21,115 nt of DNA from assembly GCA_036897485.1 (NCBI GenBank), contig JAYMTF010001827.1, positions 1 to 21,115 on the forward strand, in the 5' to 3' direction. The DNA is from Pelargonium nanum (lineage: Eukaryota; Streptophyta; Magnoliopsida; Geraniales; Geraniaceae). A model generated the notes under the pieces. The model made no database searches, had not been told where the DNA came from, and saw nothing but the letters and a program-made list of their open reading frames with translations. A program made the translations under genes and the position numbers. Shown here piece after piece: positions 9,579-20,350 of this stretch (position 1 is the stretch's first letter; each line of letters starts with the position of its first letter).

Positions 9579-10241
9579 ATGCCGGCGACGAGGCCGCAGA
9601 TGGGACCGGGTGGTGGCGGAGCCCACCCGCCGCCGCCGCAGGCGGAGCACCTGCCGCGCCCGAGGTGCGAGTCCACCAACACCAAGTTCTGCTACTACAA
9701 CAACTACAACCTCTCGCAGCCGCGCCACTTCTGCAAGGCGTGCCGCCGCTACTGGACCCAGGGCGGCACCCTCCGCAACATCCCCGTCGGCGGCGGCACC
9801 CGCAAGACCTCCAAGCGCTCTCGCCCCTCCACCTCCGCCGCCTCTTCCGCCTCCTCCTCCGCCGCGGCCATGAGCACCAACACCGCCCCTTCCACCGTCC
9901 TGTCCTCCGGCGGCGACGGTGCCAAGCCGGAGATGATCATCCCCGACAGCGTCTCCGGCCCGGGAAGCTTCACTTCGCTGCTGGGATCGCAGCAGGGACC
10001 CGGTGGCTTCCTGGCTCTGGGCGGCTACGGCGGGTTCGACGAGATGGGTCAGTATGGGTTTGGCGGCAGAGGGGTTTGGACGTTTCCGGAAGTGAGTAAT
10101 TTGCCGGAAGGTGGCGGCGGAAGTGGACCGGCTGCGGCAGCGGCGTGGCAGCTGAATGGCGTGGAAAACGGGTTGGTGGATGGAGAATGCTTCGCGTGGC
10201 CGGAGCTGGCCATTTCCATGCCAGGCCAAGGATTGAAGTAG
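9579..10241 (+). CDS. Dof zinc-finger transcription factor, DOF3.4-like
   Basis: A 220-aa intronless gene for a plant-specific nuclear factor. Dof proteins bind AAAG cores through one C2C2 zinc finger. The Dof domain spans about residues 25-78 and contains [20 protein letters not shown] and [19 protein letters not shown]. The expected zinc ligands are positions 27, 30, 52 and 55. C30, C52 and C55 are present, but position 27 reads CGC (Arg) where the family has TGC (Cys), so the usual CPRC opens as RPRC. A basic stretch RKTSKRSR (75-82) can serve as a nuclear signal. A Ser/Ala-rich linker, [10 protein letters not shown] (127-136) and the C-terminal WPELAISM (207-214) match the DOF3.4/OBP1 group. 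GC content is far above the spacers. The start at 9579 is the first ATG of the frame, in weak context; M8 is an alternative. Confidence 0.93.
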   Translation: MPATRPQMGPGGGGAHPPPPQAEHLPRPRCESTNTKFCYYNNYNLSQPRHFCKACRRYWTQGGTLRNIPVGGGTRKTSKRSRPSTSAASSASSSAAAMSTNTAPSTVLSSGGDGAKPEMIIPDSVSGPGSFTSLLGSQQGPGGFLALGGYGGFDEMGQYGFGGRGVWTFPEVSNLPEGGGGSGPAAAAAWQLNGVENGLVDGECFAWPELAISMPGQGLK

Positions 10242-11497
10242 CTCAAATGCAAGCACAAAGATGTATGGGTTGTTTTTTTTCTTGCTTTTTTGGTCTTGTT
10301 CAAGGTCGTGCCTTTTTTTCTGGGTATTTTTTTAAAATTTCTTTCTGGAATGTCTGGATTAGTGGGTATTGTCGATCGGTTCTCTGTTTTTTGGGTCGTA
10401 TTGTGGGTATAGAGTTTTATAGCTTACAAAATAGAAGAAGATGGTGATATTGCAGAATTATGATGAGAATGTAACTATTGGGTTTCTTAGGTTTTTCCTT
10501 TTTGTTTTCATGGCTTTGTAAATCCTTGGATATTATTGATGTGGGCTCAAAACTTACTACATAATTCCTTTTTCATGGCTTGTTTGGTTGGAGGGAAAAT
10601 GGAAGAAAATTTTATTATATTTTTCAGGTGTATTATTTGGATTGGATATGGAGAATTGGAGATGGCCCTGTGATTCTGATTTGTGGTTCTTTGAAGCACT
10701 TGCTAGGTGGGTTGGTGGCAATGAGATGGAAAGGAAGGTAGGTACAATTATTTTCTAAATTGGGTTTGTCAATTAAATTCTTGTTCCTTGTCATATTATG
10801 TTGTCTCCAACTCCAAGTTCCATTTATCTCTCTCTCTCTCCTTCCCAAAACATAATATATTGGTTAGTAGAAAAATATATAGAAAAACATGAGGACTATG
10901 AAACTTCTGAGATGGCCAAGGAATGTGGCATGCACTATCCTGTATCTGTGATTATGGGCTAATATGTGTAAAGTGTACTCTGTTTATTTATCAATTCTCA
11001 GTTGTTGGGAGGAATGTGGTGTATGTAACATGGTCACTTCATGTCATGCCTCTTTTTGTCTCTCTCTCACTCTTAGAGCATACACAAATAGATGGGAGGA
11101 ACATGTTTCCACCTATGTGAATGAGAGAGATACTGAGGATATATGTTCTCTAAAGTTAAGTTTATTGTACCGACTAGATTTTAATAAAAGTGAAGTGCAA
11201 TTTTTGGACATAGACAAGTTGTCGAATCATGTATATTTTTGAGTTCTTGTGATTGAATGTTATGTTTATTTTATGTCTTATTCATATTTTTACCAATGTC
11301 AATTTCTATGAAAAAAGTTTTAACGTCTTGAATGACATTGAGACTCTCAACGTAAGATTTCTAATTTCTCATCAAATAGCATCGAAGTCGTAATAAGTTT
11401 GTTGTCTCATTCCTAACGTCGGTGGTGGATCAAAATGATACAAACAACTCCATGTGCTATCAGGGTCGCCTCTTGCTTGTGTTTTGTATGTGTACTC
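10242..11497. other. Dof 3' region and spacer
   Basis: The first few hundred bases are T-rich and probably form the Dof 3' untranslated region. No clear AATAAA appears at the expected distance. A (TC)n run sits at 10828-10841. Open frames at 10633-10848 (minus) and 10923-11242 (plus) give translations with no family resemblance and ordinary AT-rich codon use, so I do not call them genes. Confidence 0.45.
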
Positions 11498-11850
11498 TTA
11501 GGATATTATGATATCTTAGAATAAGATTAGAATTTCTTAGTGGGATAGTATATAGATGTAACTACATTCCTAAGTTCAATTATACTTGGACTTAGAGCCT
11601 ATGCTAGTTTCCTAGTCCATTGTACCATGTGTATCATAATATACTATATATATGGTATCATAGTCCTAAGACTTGCGACTTCTCTTAATTTGAGCATTGT
11701 CCATAAGCTCTATAGTCTATATGGTATCATAGTCCTAAGACTCGCGTCCTTTTATTTTTCTTCTTCTCTTTCATTGTTTTATAGTTTTCCGAAGTTCTTT
11801 GGTTGTCTCAAATCTTTTGATTACCCCATTCCGTGCCTATTATCCAGATA
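11498..11850 (+). mobile_element. Ty1/copia-like LTR fossil, short fragment
   Basis: The phrase TATGGTATCATAGTCCTAAG occurs at about 11651 and again at about 11720, a 27-base near-identical pair 69 bases apart. It resembles the LTR-end and primer-binding-site wording of plant Ty1/copia elements (initiator-Met type, TGGTATCAGAGC). The preceding AT-rich 150 bases could be the end of an LTR. No gag or pol coding sequence is visible. It is a short, broken and probably old remnant, and its borders are approximate. Confidence 0.3.
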
Positions 11851-12906
11851 GTTTCAAATTTGCTCAAGATAATTACTTGTTATGAAGAATCCATTTTGTA
11901 TCTTATTTGAGTGACCAAAACTTTTATGCTTTTGATATGTACGGAGTCTCATGTCCTTTATTCAAGATCCATCTTCTATTCAAAACGAGTATGTCATAAT
12001 TGAAAATTCTTTATTTCAATCAAGATAAGTTGATTCTCTCTTTTCTTGTTTCCTCTCCTAGCACATCTCACACCTCATGGTTGACAATGGAGTCAATATT
12101 CTCTCAGTATCGAGCTCGCATTATGCAAATTTTGTAAAAAAATTAACTGATCGACAATTTACTTCAACTAGTCAAAATATTGACTTGCATTTTGATCGTC
12201 CAACCATTAAACGTATATAAACATGTTACGTAAATCCTTGCTAAGTTAGAATTTGAATATGATCTTATTAATTAAAAGATCCAGATTCTATATTGAAGTC
12301 AATAACATTACCCACTAAGTAATCCAACCACGAACCCTCTTAGTTATAGGTGGATTCCATTCACACATTTATAAAAAATAATGACATGCACGAGACATTT
12401 TTTGAAACAAGTCTTCCCACTACAACTCTTATCCAATCCAAAGCTCCCTTCATATTTTAATAGGATTCTTTATAAGCTACATGCTTGACTTACTTTCAAA
12501 TTGCTTCAATTGCTAGTGGTGTCAAATTCAAGCAATTATGGACAGTGATAAGACATTTCAACTCAATTATGAATTCAACCTTAATTTAAGTCTACATGAA
12601 ACCCACGATTCTAGGCTCACATTTCAATCCAATATGGTAACTTTTTGTTTCATGTTTTAGTAAAAGGTCTTTTTTTCCTAAACAAAGCTACTTTTATCAA
12701 TGAAAAACATCAAAACGTAGCAAAGCTGAAATATCTATTGGGGCATGAAACTCTATCCAACCGAGTGAGTCTGATGAAGAAACAAATGACCATGATTTGC
12801 GGACCTATTAACATAGTAAAATTTTATCATATATCCAAAATGTCCCCTGTATTAATTAGACCAAAGGTACAGGCATTCTCTCATTCGATCTTCAAGACTC
12901 CAATAA
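11851..12906. other. Spacer with no recognised gene
   Basis: AT-rich sequence without recognisable coding regions, clear terminal repeats or microsatellites. The open frame at 12645-12914 (plus) has no family resemblance and I do not support it as a gene. Confidence 0.5.
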
Positions 12907-13146
12907 CTTCTTGAGCATCAGTCTCAACCACGACTAACAACCATCCTCGTTTCGCGACACAACTCTAAGCTTCTCGGATCGTCATTGCTTCGACTGAGCG
13001 GGCATCTCTGTCTCCCACCAACTCGCACCTTCCTCCTCCCCAACAATTCCCTCTCTAGTCGCATACTATCCAACCATCCCCGACTTGTCTTCACCGGCGA
13101 AAATGGTGGCATTCGTGTTAAGCTTCAAGTATCTGCGTTCGGGAGG
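12907..13146 (+). pseudogene. Exon-like gene fragment, plastid transit-peptide-like
   Basis: A frame open from 12907 to 13167 reads, in its middle, SSLLRLSGHLCLPPTRTFLL followed by PNNSLSSRILSNHPRLVF and VKLQVSAFGR. It is rich in Ser, Leu and Arg and poor in acidic residues, like a plastid transit peptide and its mature junction. The GC content is higher than in the neighbours. There is no in-frame ATG, and no continuing exon is recognised downstream. GGGAG followed by GTTTCC at 13141-13151 could be the old splice donor. I infer a captured or leftover first exon of a nuclear gene for a plastid protein. The parent gene is not recognised. Confidence 0.35.
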
Positions 13147-13184
13147 TTTCCATGCAACTTAAAAACATAGGACAAACCACCAAG

Positions 13185-13250
13185 CACGTGGGTCAGCTGA
13201 TAGAAATTTGGTCCAATTTAACTTGATATCTCGAATCATGAGTTTCAAAA
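13185..13250 (+). mobile_element. Second tRNA-derived SINE-like fragment
   Basis: GTGGGTCAGCTGATAGAA at about 13189-13206 resembles a worn SINE box A. TATCTCGAATCATGAG about 40 bases on resembles box B (GGTTCGAATCC). The fragment directly follows the exon-like piece. No tail or target duplication is seen, so this is a low-confidence call. Confidence 0.3.
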
Positions 13251-14313
13251 AATACAGTTACGTTAAAACTTGAAAGAAAAGGTTTTATTATTCTCGTAGT
13301 CTTACACAACTTGAATGAAGATTAGTCAAGGTATGGAATGATTTTAATAACAATATAGGAATTAGGTCAAAGACAAGTCTATGTAGGGATCATAATTCAA
13401 GCTGCATTGAGTCAATGATGACACATGTTGCCCTATGTCTTGGCAAAAAGAAAAGCCCACACAATGATGCATCACCATGATGATGTTGTAAATGCAATCT
13501 TGTTGCTGAGCAGTTGACACATGAACACAAAACCATTATTTTACAGCATATCATTGCTAAGCCTAAGCATGCATATGGATCCACCTTAAATTGCACTTAT
13601 TTATGGGCACCAATGTGGCTATGGCTAGGCAATAGAACCAAGAACCCTTCCTCTTTTTTTATGTGTTGGTCATGAAGTTGGATTCATCATTTATGTTTAG
13701 CCCCCACCAATACTCCAAAAACCCACCTAAGGATACACTCAAAGACCATTTTCTAGGTCTCATCATTGCAATGTTGCAAATGCATGCAACCCCACCACCT
13801 GTACTTATGGTCAACAACTGTTCCATGTTTCTCAATTGCCAAAACCAGTAACTGCAAAACTGTGCAAGGCCTCACTTCTTGGACTGTTTTTCAAATTTTG
13901 CATGTTGGCTTGGAGTTGCTTCATTGGCAAGTCAAGAACCAATCTTAATTAATTAACCCAGTAGATTAAGCATTGGTCTGTGGCCACACAGCATCCATGT
14001 TGTAACATTTTTGGCTTTTAATTACCTACTTGGAGTGGTCGGTGGCAGAGTACTTACAGTGTCTCATGCCCACATTAGGGTCTGAAAGTTTTGGGATAAG
14101 GACATGTTACCAACCATTGAACCACTTGGGTTGGGAGTATGTATATGTATAACAAGCGTGTACTCGAAATATTGTAGTAACATTTAACATCTCTATAATT
14201 TCTTTCTATATATATAGTCAAATACAATAAGGTGATAACGTACGTTAAATTTTATTAATACTCATACTCATCCAAGCAAATTCATGAGAGAGGAGCGACC
14301 CGCTAAATCCAAA
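13251..14313. other. Spacer with no recognised gene
   Basis: Moderately AT-rich sequence. Frames at 13390-13596 (minus) and 13663-13948 (plus) have no recognisable domains. There is a TTAATTAATTAA stretch near 13946-13957 and a TA-rich part near 14140-14220. Nothing further is supported. Confidence 0.5.
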
Positions 14314-14356
14314 TTTTATAATGAGCTGTCTTTACCTCATCAGTGATTTAGCCTAA
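14314..14356. repeat. Left half of the dispersed repeat interrupted by a MITE
   Basis: ATTTTATAATGAGCTGTC and TTTAGCCTAA correspond to ATTTTAATGAGGTGTC and CTTAGCCTAA at 4-46. The right half resumes after the MITE at about 14712-14756 (AATTGGCTTAGACTCC, then TATATAC). Together they form a second copy of the repeat at the left edge of the window. Confidence 0.6.
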
Positions 14357-14708
14357 GAGCATCCACATTGTAGGTCCTAAATGCATGAGGACCAACAAAG
14401 GAACTTCATTTTTTAATGCGACCATCAATGTGAGAAAATTACCTTTAAGAGGTTTGGGTCCTCTTAAGAGAGCCTTGGACCTTAATGATTACTTAGTTTT
14501 TTTTATTAGCCAATGGTATAATACCATTTGACAAATGAAGACAAAAATTCTCACAATATAATATATATTATATGATAATTTGGAACTCAAATTGAGTCTC
14601 ATCAATGTAGAAATTGATATTGTTAAGGACCTTTGTTGATGTGGCAAGTCAAAAAAATTAAATATTACATATAGGGACTCAATTTGAGTCCCAAAGATGT
14701 TGATGCTC
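14357..14708. mobile_element. Tourist-like (PIF/Harbinger) MITE, 352 bp
   Basis: The left end GAGCATCCACATTGTAGG and the right end, read on minus as GAGCATCAACATCTTTGG, form imperfect inverted repeats. The 3-bp flanks are TAA at 14354-14356 and TAA at 14709-14711, as duplicated by Tourist/PIF-Harbinger elements. The inner arms also pair in part (ACCAACAAAGGAAC against GACCTTTGTTGATG), giving a fold-back shape. There is no coding capacity. The related sequence at 1-96 lacks this insertion at the matching point, which supports the borders. Confidence 0.8.
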
Positions 14709-14756
14709 TAAGTAAAAAATTAATTGGCTTAGACTCCTCTCTCTATATACGTGTCA

Positions 14757-15305
14757 TGTGTGTCTCATAAATAAATCTACCATTTAATAATGATACATAG
14801 CTATTAACTATTAGAAAATGCTACAAAATGATTCTCAAAGTATTCATGGTGTTCCAAATTGGTGTCATATTTGGTTTTTGTTCTAATTTGGTCCTCTAGG
14901 TAAATTATTTTGTTCCAATTTGATACATTCCGTTGAACTTCCTCTAGGTGAATTTTTCTAAAATCAAATAAAATGTTGACGTGTCACTTACGTGTCATCA
15001 TATTATTTGTTAATTTATTATTAAACAACCAATTTATTCTTAACTTCTTTCTAAATTTTCATAAAAGCCACACAATTTACACATGCTCTTCTCATCCATC
15101 TCCCTCTACTGGAAATCCGCCTTCACCAATCATCAATTCCATATCCCTCACTTGCTTCCATCTCCATCAACCCATAATTTTATTAGGAAAATAATCCACT
15201 TTGAGCCCAGATAGCGCCAATATGAACCTCAAATATTTTCTAGTTTGACAAGTCTTTAAAGCACACACAGACTCAAAAGGAAGGAGCATAGTTAAAGCTT
15301 TTAGT
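14757..15305. other. Spacer with a possible one-ended transposon remnant
   Basis: About 14820-15005 reads like a long terminal inverted repeat of a Mutator-like or similar element: phrases such as GTTCCAAATTGGTGTC, TTGTTCTAATTTGGTCC and CATTCCGTTGAACTTCC, then GACGTGTCACTTACGTGTCA. No second end is found nearby, so it is a fragment at best. The open frame at 14973-15194 is not supported as a gene. Confidence 0.35.
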
Positions 15306-15311
15306 TTTATT
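15306..15311 (-). terminator. Candidate polyadenylation signal of the FRS gene
   Basis: On the minus strand AATAAA lies about 520 bases after the stop codon at 15833-15835. It would give a longish but ordinary plant 3' untranslated region. Other T- or A-rich signals lie closer to the stop, so this is tentative. Confidence 0.3.
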
Positions 15312-15832
15312 GTAATCATCAAAAGCTAAACAGAATCGATTAATTATATAATCTGATTCTTTTGAAGAAAAATCAAATCTCATTTAGGAAGAAACATAAA
15401 CCCCAGAATTAGAAAGAGCTTCAAATTTCGAATGGTAATGTTTTGAGATCATCATTTATGCAGGGTGGATGAGAGCAAGTGTTAAATTGACATTATATGA
15501 AAATTTAGGAACAAATTTACGATCATCACAGTTCAGTCTCTATGAGAGCTACAACACAACAATTTCACCAGATTCAGCTGTTGTACCATCAATATAAACC
15601 ACAACAGCACCTAAATATAACAACCCATATTATATTACTCTAATCAACTACAGACCATTGAGCTCATTACTCAGCTGTACTATTAACACAAGTAGCATAC
15701 TTTAATGTTGGTTTTATATTAACTCAAATAGTCGATGATCTTAATCAAATACCTGGTTGCGCTGCGCCTAAGGACACTCAGAACCATCATCAAGCTAAAT
15801 CCAACTCTGAGAAATTGTATTCCAGTGTATCC

Positions 15833-18068
15833 TCAATCAAAATAGGACCCGATGGGAGCTTGAAGAAGCATTTGATGCAAGCCAACTGAAGGGCCAACAC
15901 TCACGACTTCTGGCTCCATAGCTACCTGTAACAACACAAAATGCAACACTTCAATGCCTTTCTTCTCTCTTTTAGTCCTATATATAACATTTACAAGTGA
16001 AACCAACACATTGCTCATTGGACTCACTAACCTTCCCTTTCTTAGTTGCATTGCTTTCATGACTCACCTTTTCCTTCCCGGGAACCATATCGGTACCACT
16101 CTCTTTGGGATCAGGCGCCTTGTCTTTGGATGCATTACTGCATTGATTCTCATCCTCGATGCCACAAATAGCAACCGCAGTCTCCATCCTCCCATCATCC
16201 TCAACAGATTTATTCACACTTTCACATTGCTTCAAAGCTTCCTTTATGGCAAATAGTGCTAAATAGTAACTCTCTTGAGACAGCGACCCTTCTTCACCCA
16301 ATATTATGGCCCGTCTACATAAATCATTGTAGCGGCGTACCTTGGATTGAACCTCCTCCATTCTTTCACCAATAGCATGACTACTCATAGCAGCATTTGT
16401 CCACCGTTGAAGAATATATCTAGATGGGATGCTAAACACACCAGACATTTGAAGAACAATAATAGAATGCCTACAGAGATAACCTTTATATTGAAATGAG
16501 CGGCACGAACAGTAGATAACTGATCTCATTTCATTCCATTCCACGGTATAACTCTGACTATCTTCAAAGTCTTTAATGGTATACGTTGTGGTTGCTTCAT
16601 CTTCATTCTCTTTTCTGAGGTGACAAGCAGCTGCACCCAAAACCTCTACTTGGAATTTCTTGAATATTTCATGCGTGTACACTTGTGAAAGCTGTTTCTC
16701 AAAAGGAGATGGAGATTTCAACTCAGGTGTTTCGTGCCAGGCATCAAAATCTGCCTTGGCAACCTCTTCATACCTGTCTTCAAGAATAACTCTGTACTGT
16801 TCCATAAACTCTCTTAATGAAGTTTCACAACTAACATATCTGTCAAATAAAGAGTTCAAGCTCTCAGCACGTGACCCCGTGGACAATCCAGCAAAAGATA
16901 TATCTCTCATAAAAGTAGGCACCCAACGTGTGCGATCTTCATACAATGAATGAACCCACTCAACCTCTCTAAGATTAAATCTCTCGAGCAATTTCCACCA
17001 TCTCTTTTCAAATTGTGCCTCTGTCCATGACTGATATATACACTTAGAGAATTTAACCATAAAACTATCATGCCACAGGCTCAAATACTCAAGCTGTCTG
17101 GGGATCTTTTCTAACATATACCACAAGCAAAAACAATGACGTGTTTCTGGAAAGACTGTTGCAACAGCCGTTTTGATGGCGGGGTTTTGGTCTGTGAGTA
17201 TCACTCCTGGAGCTCGTTCCCCCATCGCTACCAACCATGTTTGCATTAACCATACAAAAGTATAAACTGTCTCATCTGCTATGAGCGCACAACCAAGCAA
17301 TGTCGGTTGCATGTGATGGTTCACTCCAACAAAAAGAACTAATGGTATTTTATACTTATTAGTAAAATACGTAGTGTCAAAAGAAACCACATCTGAAAAG
17401 TTAGTATAATCTTCCATGCCTTTAGCATCAACCCAGAATACATTTCTTAATCGATGCTCTTCATTCAAATCAATTGCATAGAAGAATTTTGGATTCTCTT
17501 CCTGCATATTCATGAAAAGTTCAAGCAGTATTTGAGCATCTCCTGGTTCCAGAACTAGATTACGCCCCTTGTCATGTGGATTCCTCAGGAAAGTCTCTAA
17601 GCAATCAACATTTTTATATGCTATGAAGTGTTTTGGCATTGTGGCTAAATTCTTCCGTCTTCTAACACGAACATCATTCCTTAGTGGATCAGAACTGCGG
17701 TGGCTTCGGAAAAAATGGGCCTGATCTGGTAATAGCTCGTGATTATGTTCCTTCACAAAACTATATATATACCATTTCCCATTTTGTCTTCTCTTCACAT
17801 GCATGCTTGCCTTGCAACCTATTTTTGGAGAAGGTCGAGGATTAATGGCATCATCTGACTGCTGTTTATTTCCATATCTTATGCATGAAAATTTTGCATC
17901 AATAAATTCCTTTGATGCTCTAGACCGGCGACTGCTCAATTTGGCAGTGCCAAACCCCACAGACTTGGCATATTCTTTGTAAAATGAATATGCAGCTTCA
18001 TGTGATTCAAATTCCATATCATCACGGGGCTCTAATATTGTATGTCCCATTATGACATTAGAATCCAT
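15833..18068 (-). CDS. FAR1-RELATED SEQUENCE transcription factor, FRS4-like
   Basis: FRS proteins are nuclear factors derived from a Mutator transposase; FAR1 and FHY3 act in phytochrome A signalling. The coding exons on minus are 18068-16032 and 15925-15833, split by a 106-base GT-AG intron (AAG then GTTAGT; TTACAG then GTAGCT), giving 709 aa. Reading straight through the donor would end 17 residues later at CKCYI. The FAR1 domain covers about residues 18-113 with zinc-ligand candidates C62, C85, H108 and H110. The MULE domain covers about 225-320; the DDE positions appear kept at D231, D293 and E402. The SWIM finger is C520, C522, C532 and H534. From memory, long runs such as KLSSRRSRASKEFIDAKFSC and RRAIILGEEGSLSQES match Arabidopsis FRS4. 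The start is the first ATG after in-frame TGA (18108-18110) and TAA stops. Key motifs are intact. Confidence 0.95.
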
Positions 18069-18201
18069 CCTTTTAGTATTAGGAATTTAAATCCACCTAG
18101 AATCTGCTCAGGCTTGGTCAAGAGACTCCTTAATGATGTATTCAACACTTCTTCCCATGGAGAGGACAAATTCTTGCCCCAGTGGTTCCATTTGCAAGTT
18201 C
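18069..18201 (-). other. FRS 5' leader exon with a 27-codon upstream ORF
   Basis: On minus, TTCCTTCATTTTAG is a good 3' splice site ending at 18202, so a leader exon probably begins at 18201. It holds an upstream ORF from 18191 to 18108 of 27 codons, beginning MEPLGQEF and ending YIIKESLDQA. It is in the same frame as the main ORF and is closed by TGA, with a TAA further on. The main ATG follows 39 bases after the upstream stop. An upstream ORF this close to a main start can lower translation. Confidence 0.55.
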
Positions 18202-20350
18202 CTAAAATGAAGGAACATTTAGCACAATCTAAAAGCAACTCAGGATAAAATGATAGTTACGCAAGCAATTTCCAAGAGATATTTACATAACAATTGAAAC
18301 TGACATCTCGATATTTCTAGACAAAATCAAACCCTCGAATTTAAGAGTTCAACATCAAATGGTAACTCACATCAATTACAGTATCCTCTAATCCATTCAT
18401 GTTTCTCCACAAACATACAGTCCTTATAATTTTGAGTGCATTGTCCAATTGAAAAAATATCCTAGACAGCAGAAGGTTATTTAAGTAATGACTGTTCAGA
18501 TTTCAAAATAATTTCCTTACACACGTATATTAGACAGCACAGAATAAGATCTCAAAATTTACAAGTGGGAACCTAGAAAAACTTCAAAGAAACCATTAAA
18601 TATCACACAGTAACATATTCAACCACAAAACTGAAGGAATTAAATTTACACAAATCCTAATGATGCTCATAAAAATTGGACTATGATTAACAGCAACTTC
18701 ACAGAAGAGAGAGAGAGAGAGAGAACACACACACACACACACAACTTGTAGCACTCTAAGGAGATGCAGAAATTACGATTGAAATAAGGAGCCACAATGT
18801 TTCTGAATAATAAGCTAACACCACTATTTGTCTATTCTGTATTCATACTTTATTAGGTATTGTGAAAGAAAAAATTGTCCAAAATACCAACCCCAAAAAG
18901 AGGCGGCAATTTGGATTTCAAATCAGATTTGTTCGGGTTATGATTGGTAAAGACTAGTCCAAAAAGGGTTCGGATCCATTCGGATGGATTTAGGATTTTA
19001 GTGTAAAATGTGTGGATTTACCCAAACCTTCTGCCACATTTCTATAGGATAATTCTGACCCGAAAGTTGGTTGGATCGGTGTCGTATTGCATTTTGGATG
19101 CACACGGGTTCGGATTCAACTACCAATATTTGTATCAGAAAAATAACCGTGTCATATGCTAGGGCAGAAAACTTTAATGTTCAGTAGGTAGGCCAAGAAA
19201 GTTATGCCCTGGTCTGAATAACGGAACTTTTTCTTATCGTGTTCCTGTAGTAATAAAACATTGATGATACCTGCCTATAGTTCAAATTTTGAACTTCAAA
19301 ATACTACAAAGCATAATCTATAACTACGTAAGAAATTAACTTATGCAACAGAACCCATGAATGGATGATGTATCAATGATAAGCAGACTTCATGTATATA
19401 GCAAAATAAATCGATACCTAGTATGTCAGTCATATTCTCAATTCTCCTCTAGAGCAGACCATTATCTACATCAAACTATATAGCACAAAAGTTTTGGCAC
19501 TAACGTAACCCATTGACTTTACTTATATCCCGGCACTGGACATTCTCTTTTCAACTCCTTCCACTTAAAAAGGTAATGATAAAGTAAATATGCACAAAAA
19601 ATATGAATAAACAACAAGCCAGTAGTTTTAACACACACATACACACACACAAAAACTAAAGATTTATAGTCACTAATATTGGTGTAATACACATGCACTA
19701 ACCTGGCAAGCCCTGGTGTAAGACATGCACACCTTAAGGAACTGACATGCACATCTAATGTGTCGCCCAAAGCAGGACTCGGAGAAAAAGTAATCAGCTA
19801 AATATTTGTGGTATTGCTAAACAAACAAATAGCATAAAAACAATCCTGAGGCTGAGGTGCTACTCACTACTGCACACCCTATAGGCAACTTTGTGAATTA
19901 CTTAAATTTGTCCATCTTCAACTATACATGCCACAAATCATGCCAATAGCTATTCAAACAGTAACCTCATTTTTGTTTATAAGCCCATAGATTAACAATT
20001 CTTAAGTTTCAAGCACTATATGAATGGAGTAACTTTTACCATTTGTTATCCACATAATTCGTAAATAAAAATAAATGAAACATATATTTGAGCTATTGAC
20101 GAACCAACCTATGCTTGACCTCGTAATCAACTTGATATTTGACAAGTAATGCATAACAAACAAGTGGTGTAGAGTGAGTTGAGTCCTACCTATATAAGCA
20201 ATTACATATCTATATAATTGAATATACTTTAAGAGATCTAAAATAATTCAGAACAAAGCATCATGAACGTTGTGCAATAGCTACTACAAAAAGTAAAAAG
20301 CTCTAATGAAGCAGGATGTAGCACAAATTAGCAGTAGACATGGAAATTAC
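18202..20350 (-). other. Inferred long leader intron of the FRS gene
   Basis: A good donor (CATAG then GTAATT, minus strand, at 20351/20350) and the acceptor at 18203-18202 bound a 2149-base stretch with no coding sequence. It holds a compound microsatellite at 18705-18743, CA-rich runs near 19629-19650, and a patch at about 18940-19115 where GGTTCGGAT-like words recur. Leader introns are common in this family, but transcripts would be needed to confirm this one. Confidence 0.5.
18705..18743. repeat. Compound microsatellite (GA)n(CA)n
   Basis: A run of GA dinucleotides (about 18705-18724) is followed directly by a run of AC dinucleotides (about 18724-18743). It lies in the inferred leader intron of the FRS gene and is likely to vary in length among individuals. 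Confidence 0.95.

Noticed and set aside
9334-9873. 179-aa plus-strand frame overlapping the Dof start
   Set aside because: Its translation becomes Arg- and Pro-rich low complexity over the Dof domain and matches no family. It is a shadow frame.
9576-10256. 226-aa open frame antisense to the Dof gene
   Set aside because: Its translation is Gly/Ala/Arg low-complexity, which is the expected shadow of a GC-rich coding strand. The plus frame has the Dof domain.
16660-16953. 97-aa plus-strand frame within the FRS gene
   Set aside because: It is antisense to the conserved MULE-SWIM region of the FRS protein and has no domain of its own.
15833-18068. Calling the FRS gene an active Mutator transposase
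   Set aside because: It carries the FAR1 DNA-binding domain in FRS4-like arrangement and has a spliced leader and last exon, with no TIRs around it. It is a domesticated host factor. The MULE at 6254-7570 is a separate element.
18966-18980. GGTTCGGATCC resembling a tRNA T-arm
   Set aside because: There is no acceptor, D or anticodon arm at the right spacing. It is one of several GGTTCGGAT words in the same intron.
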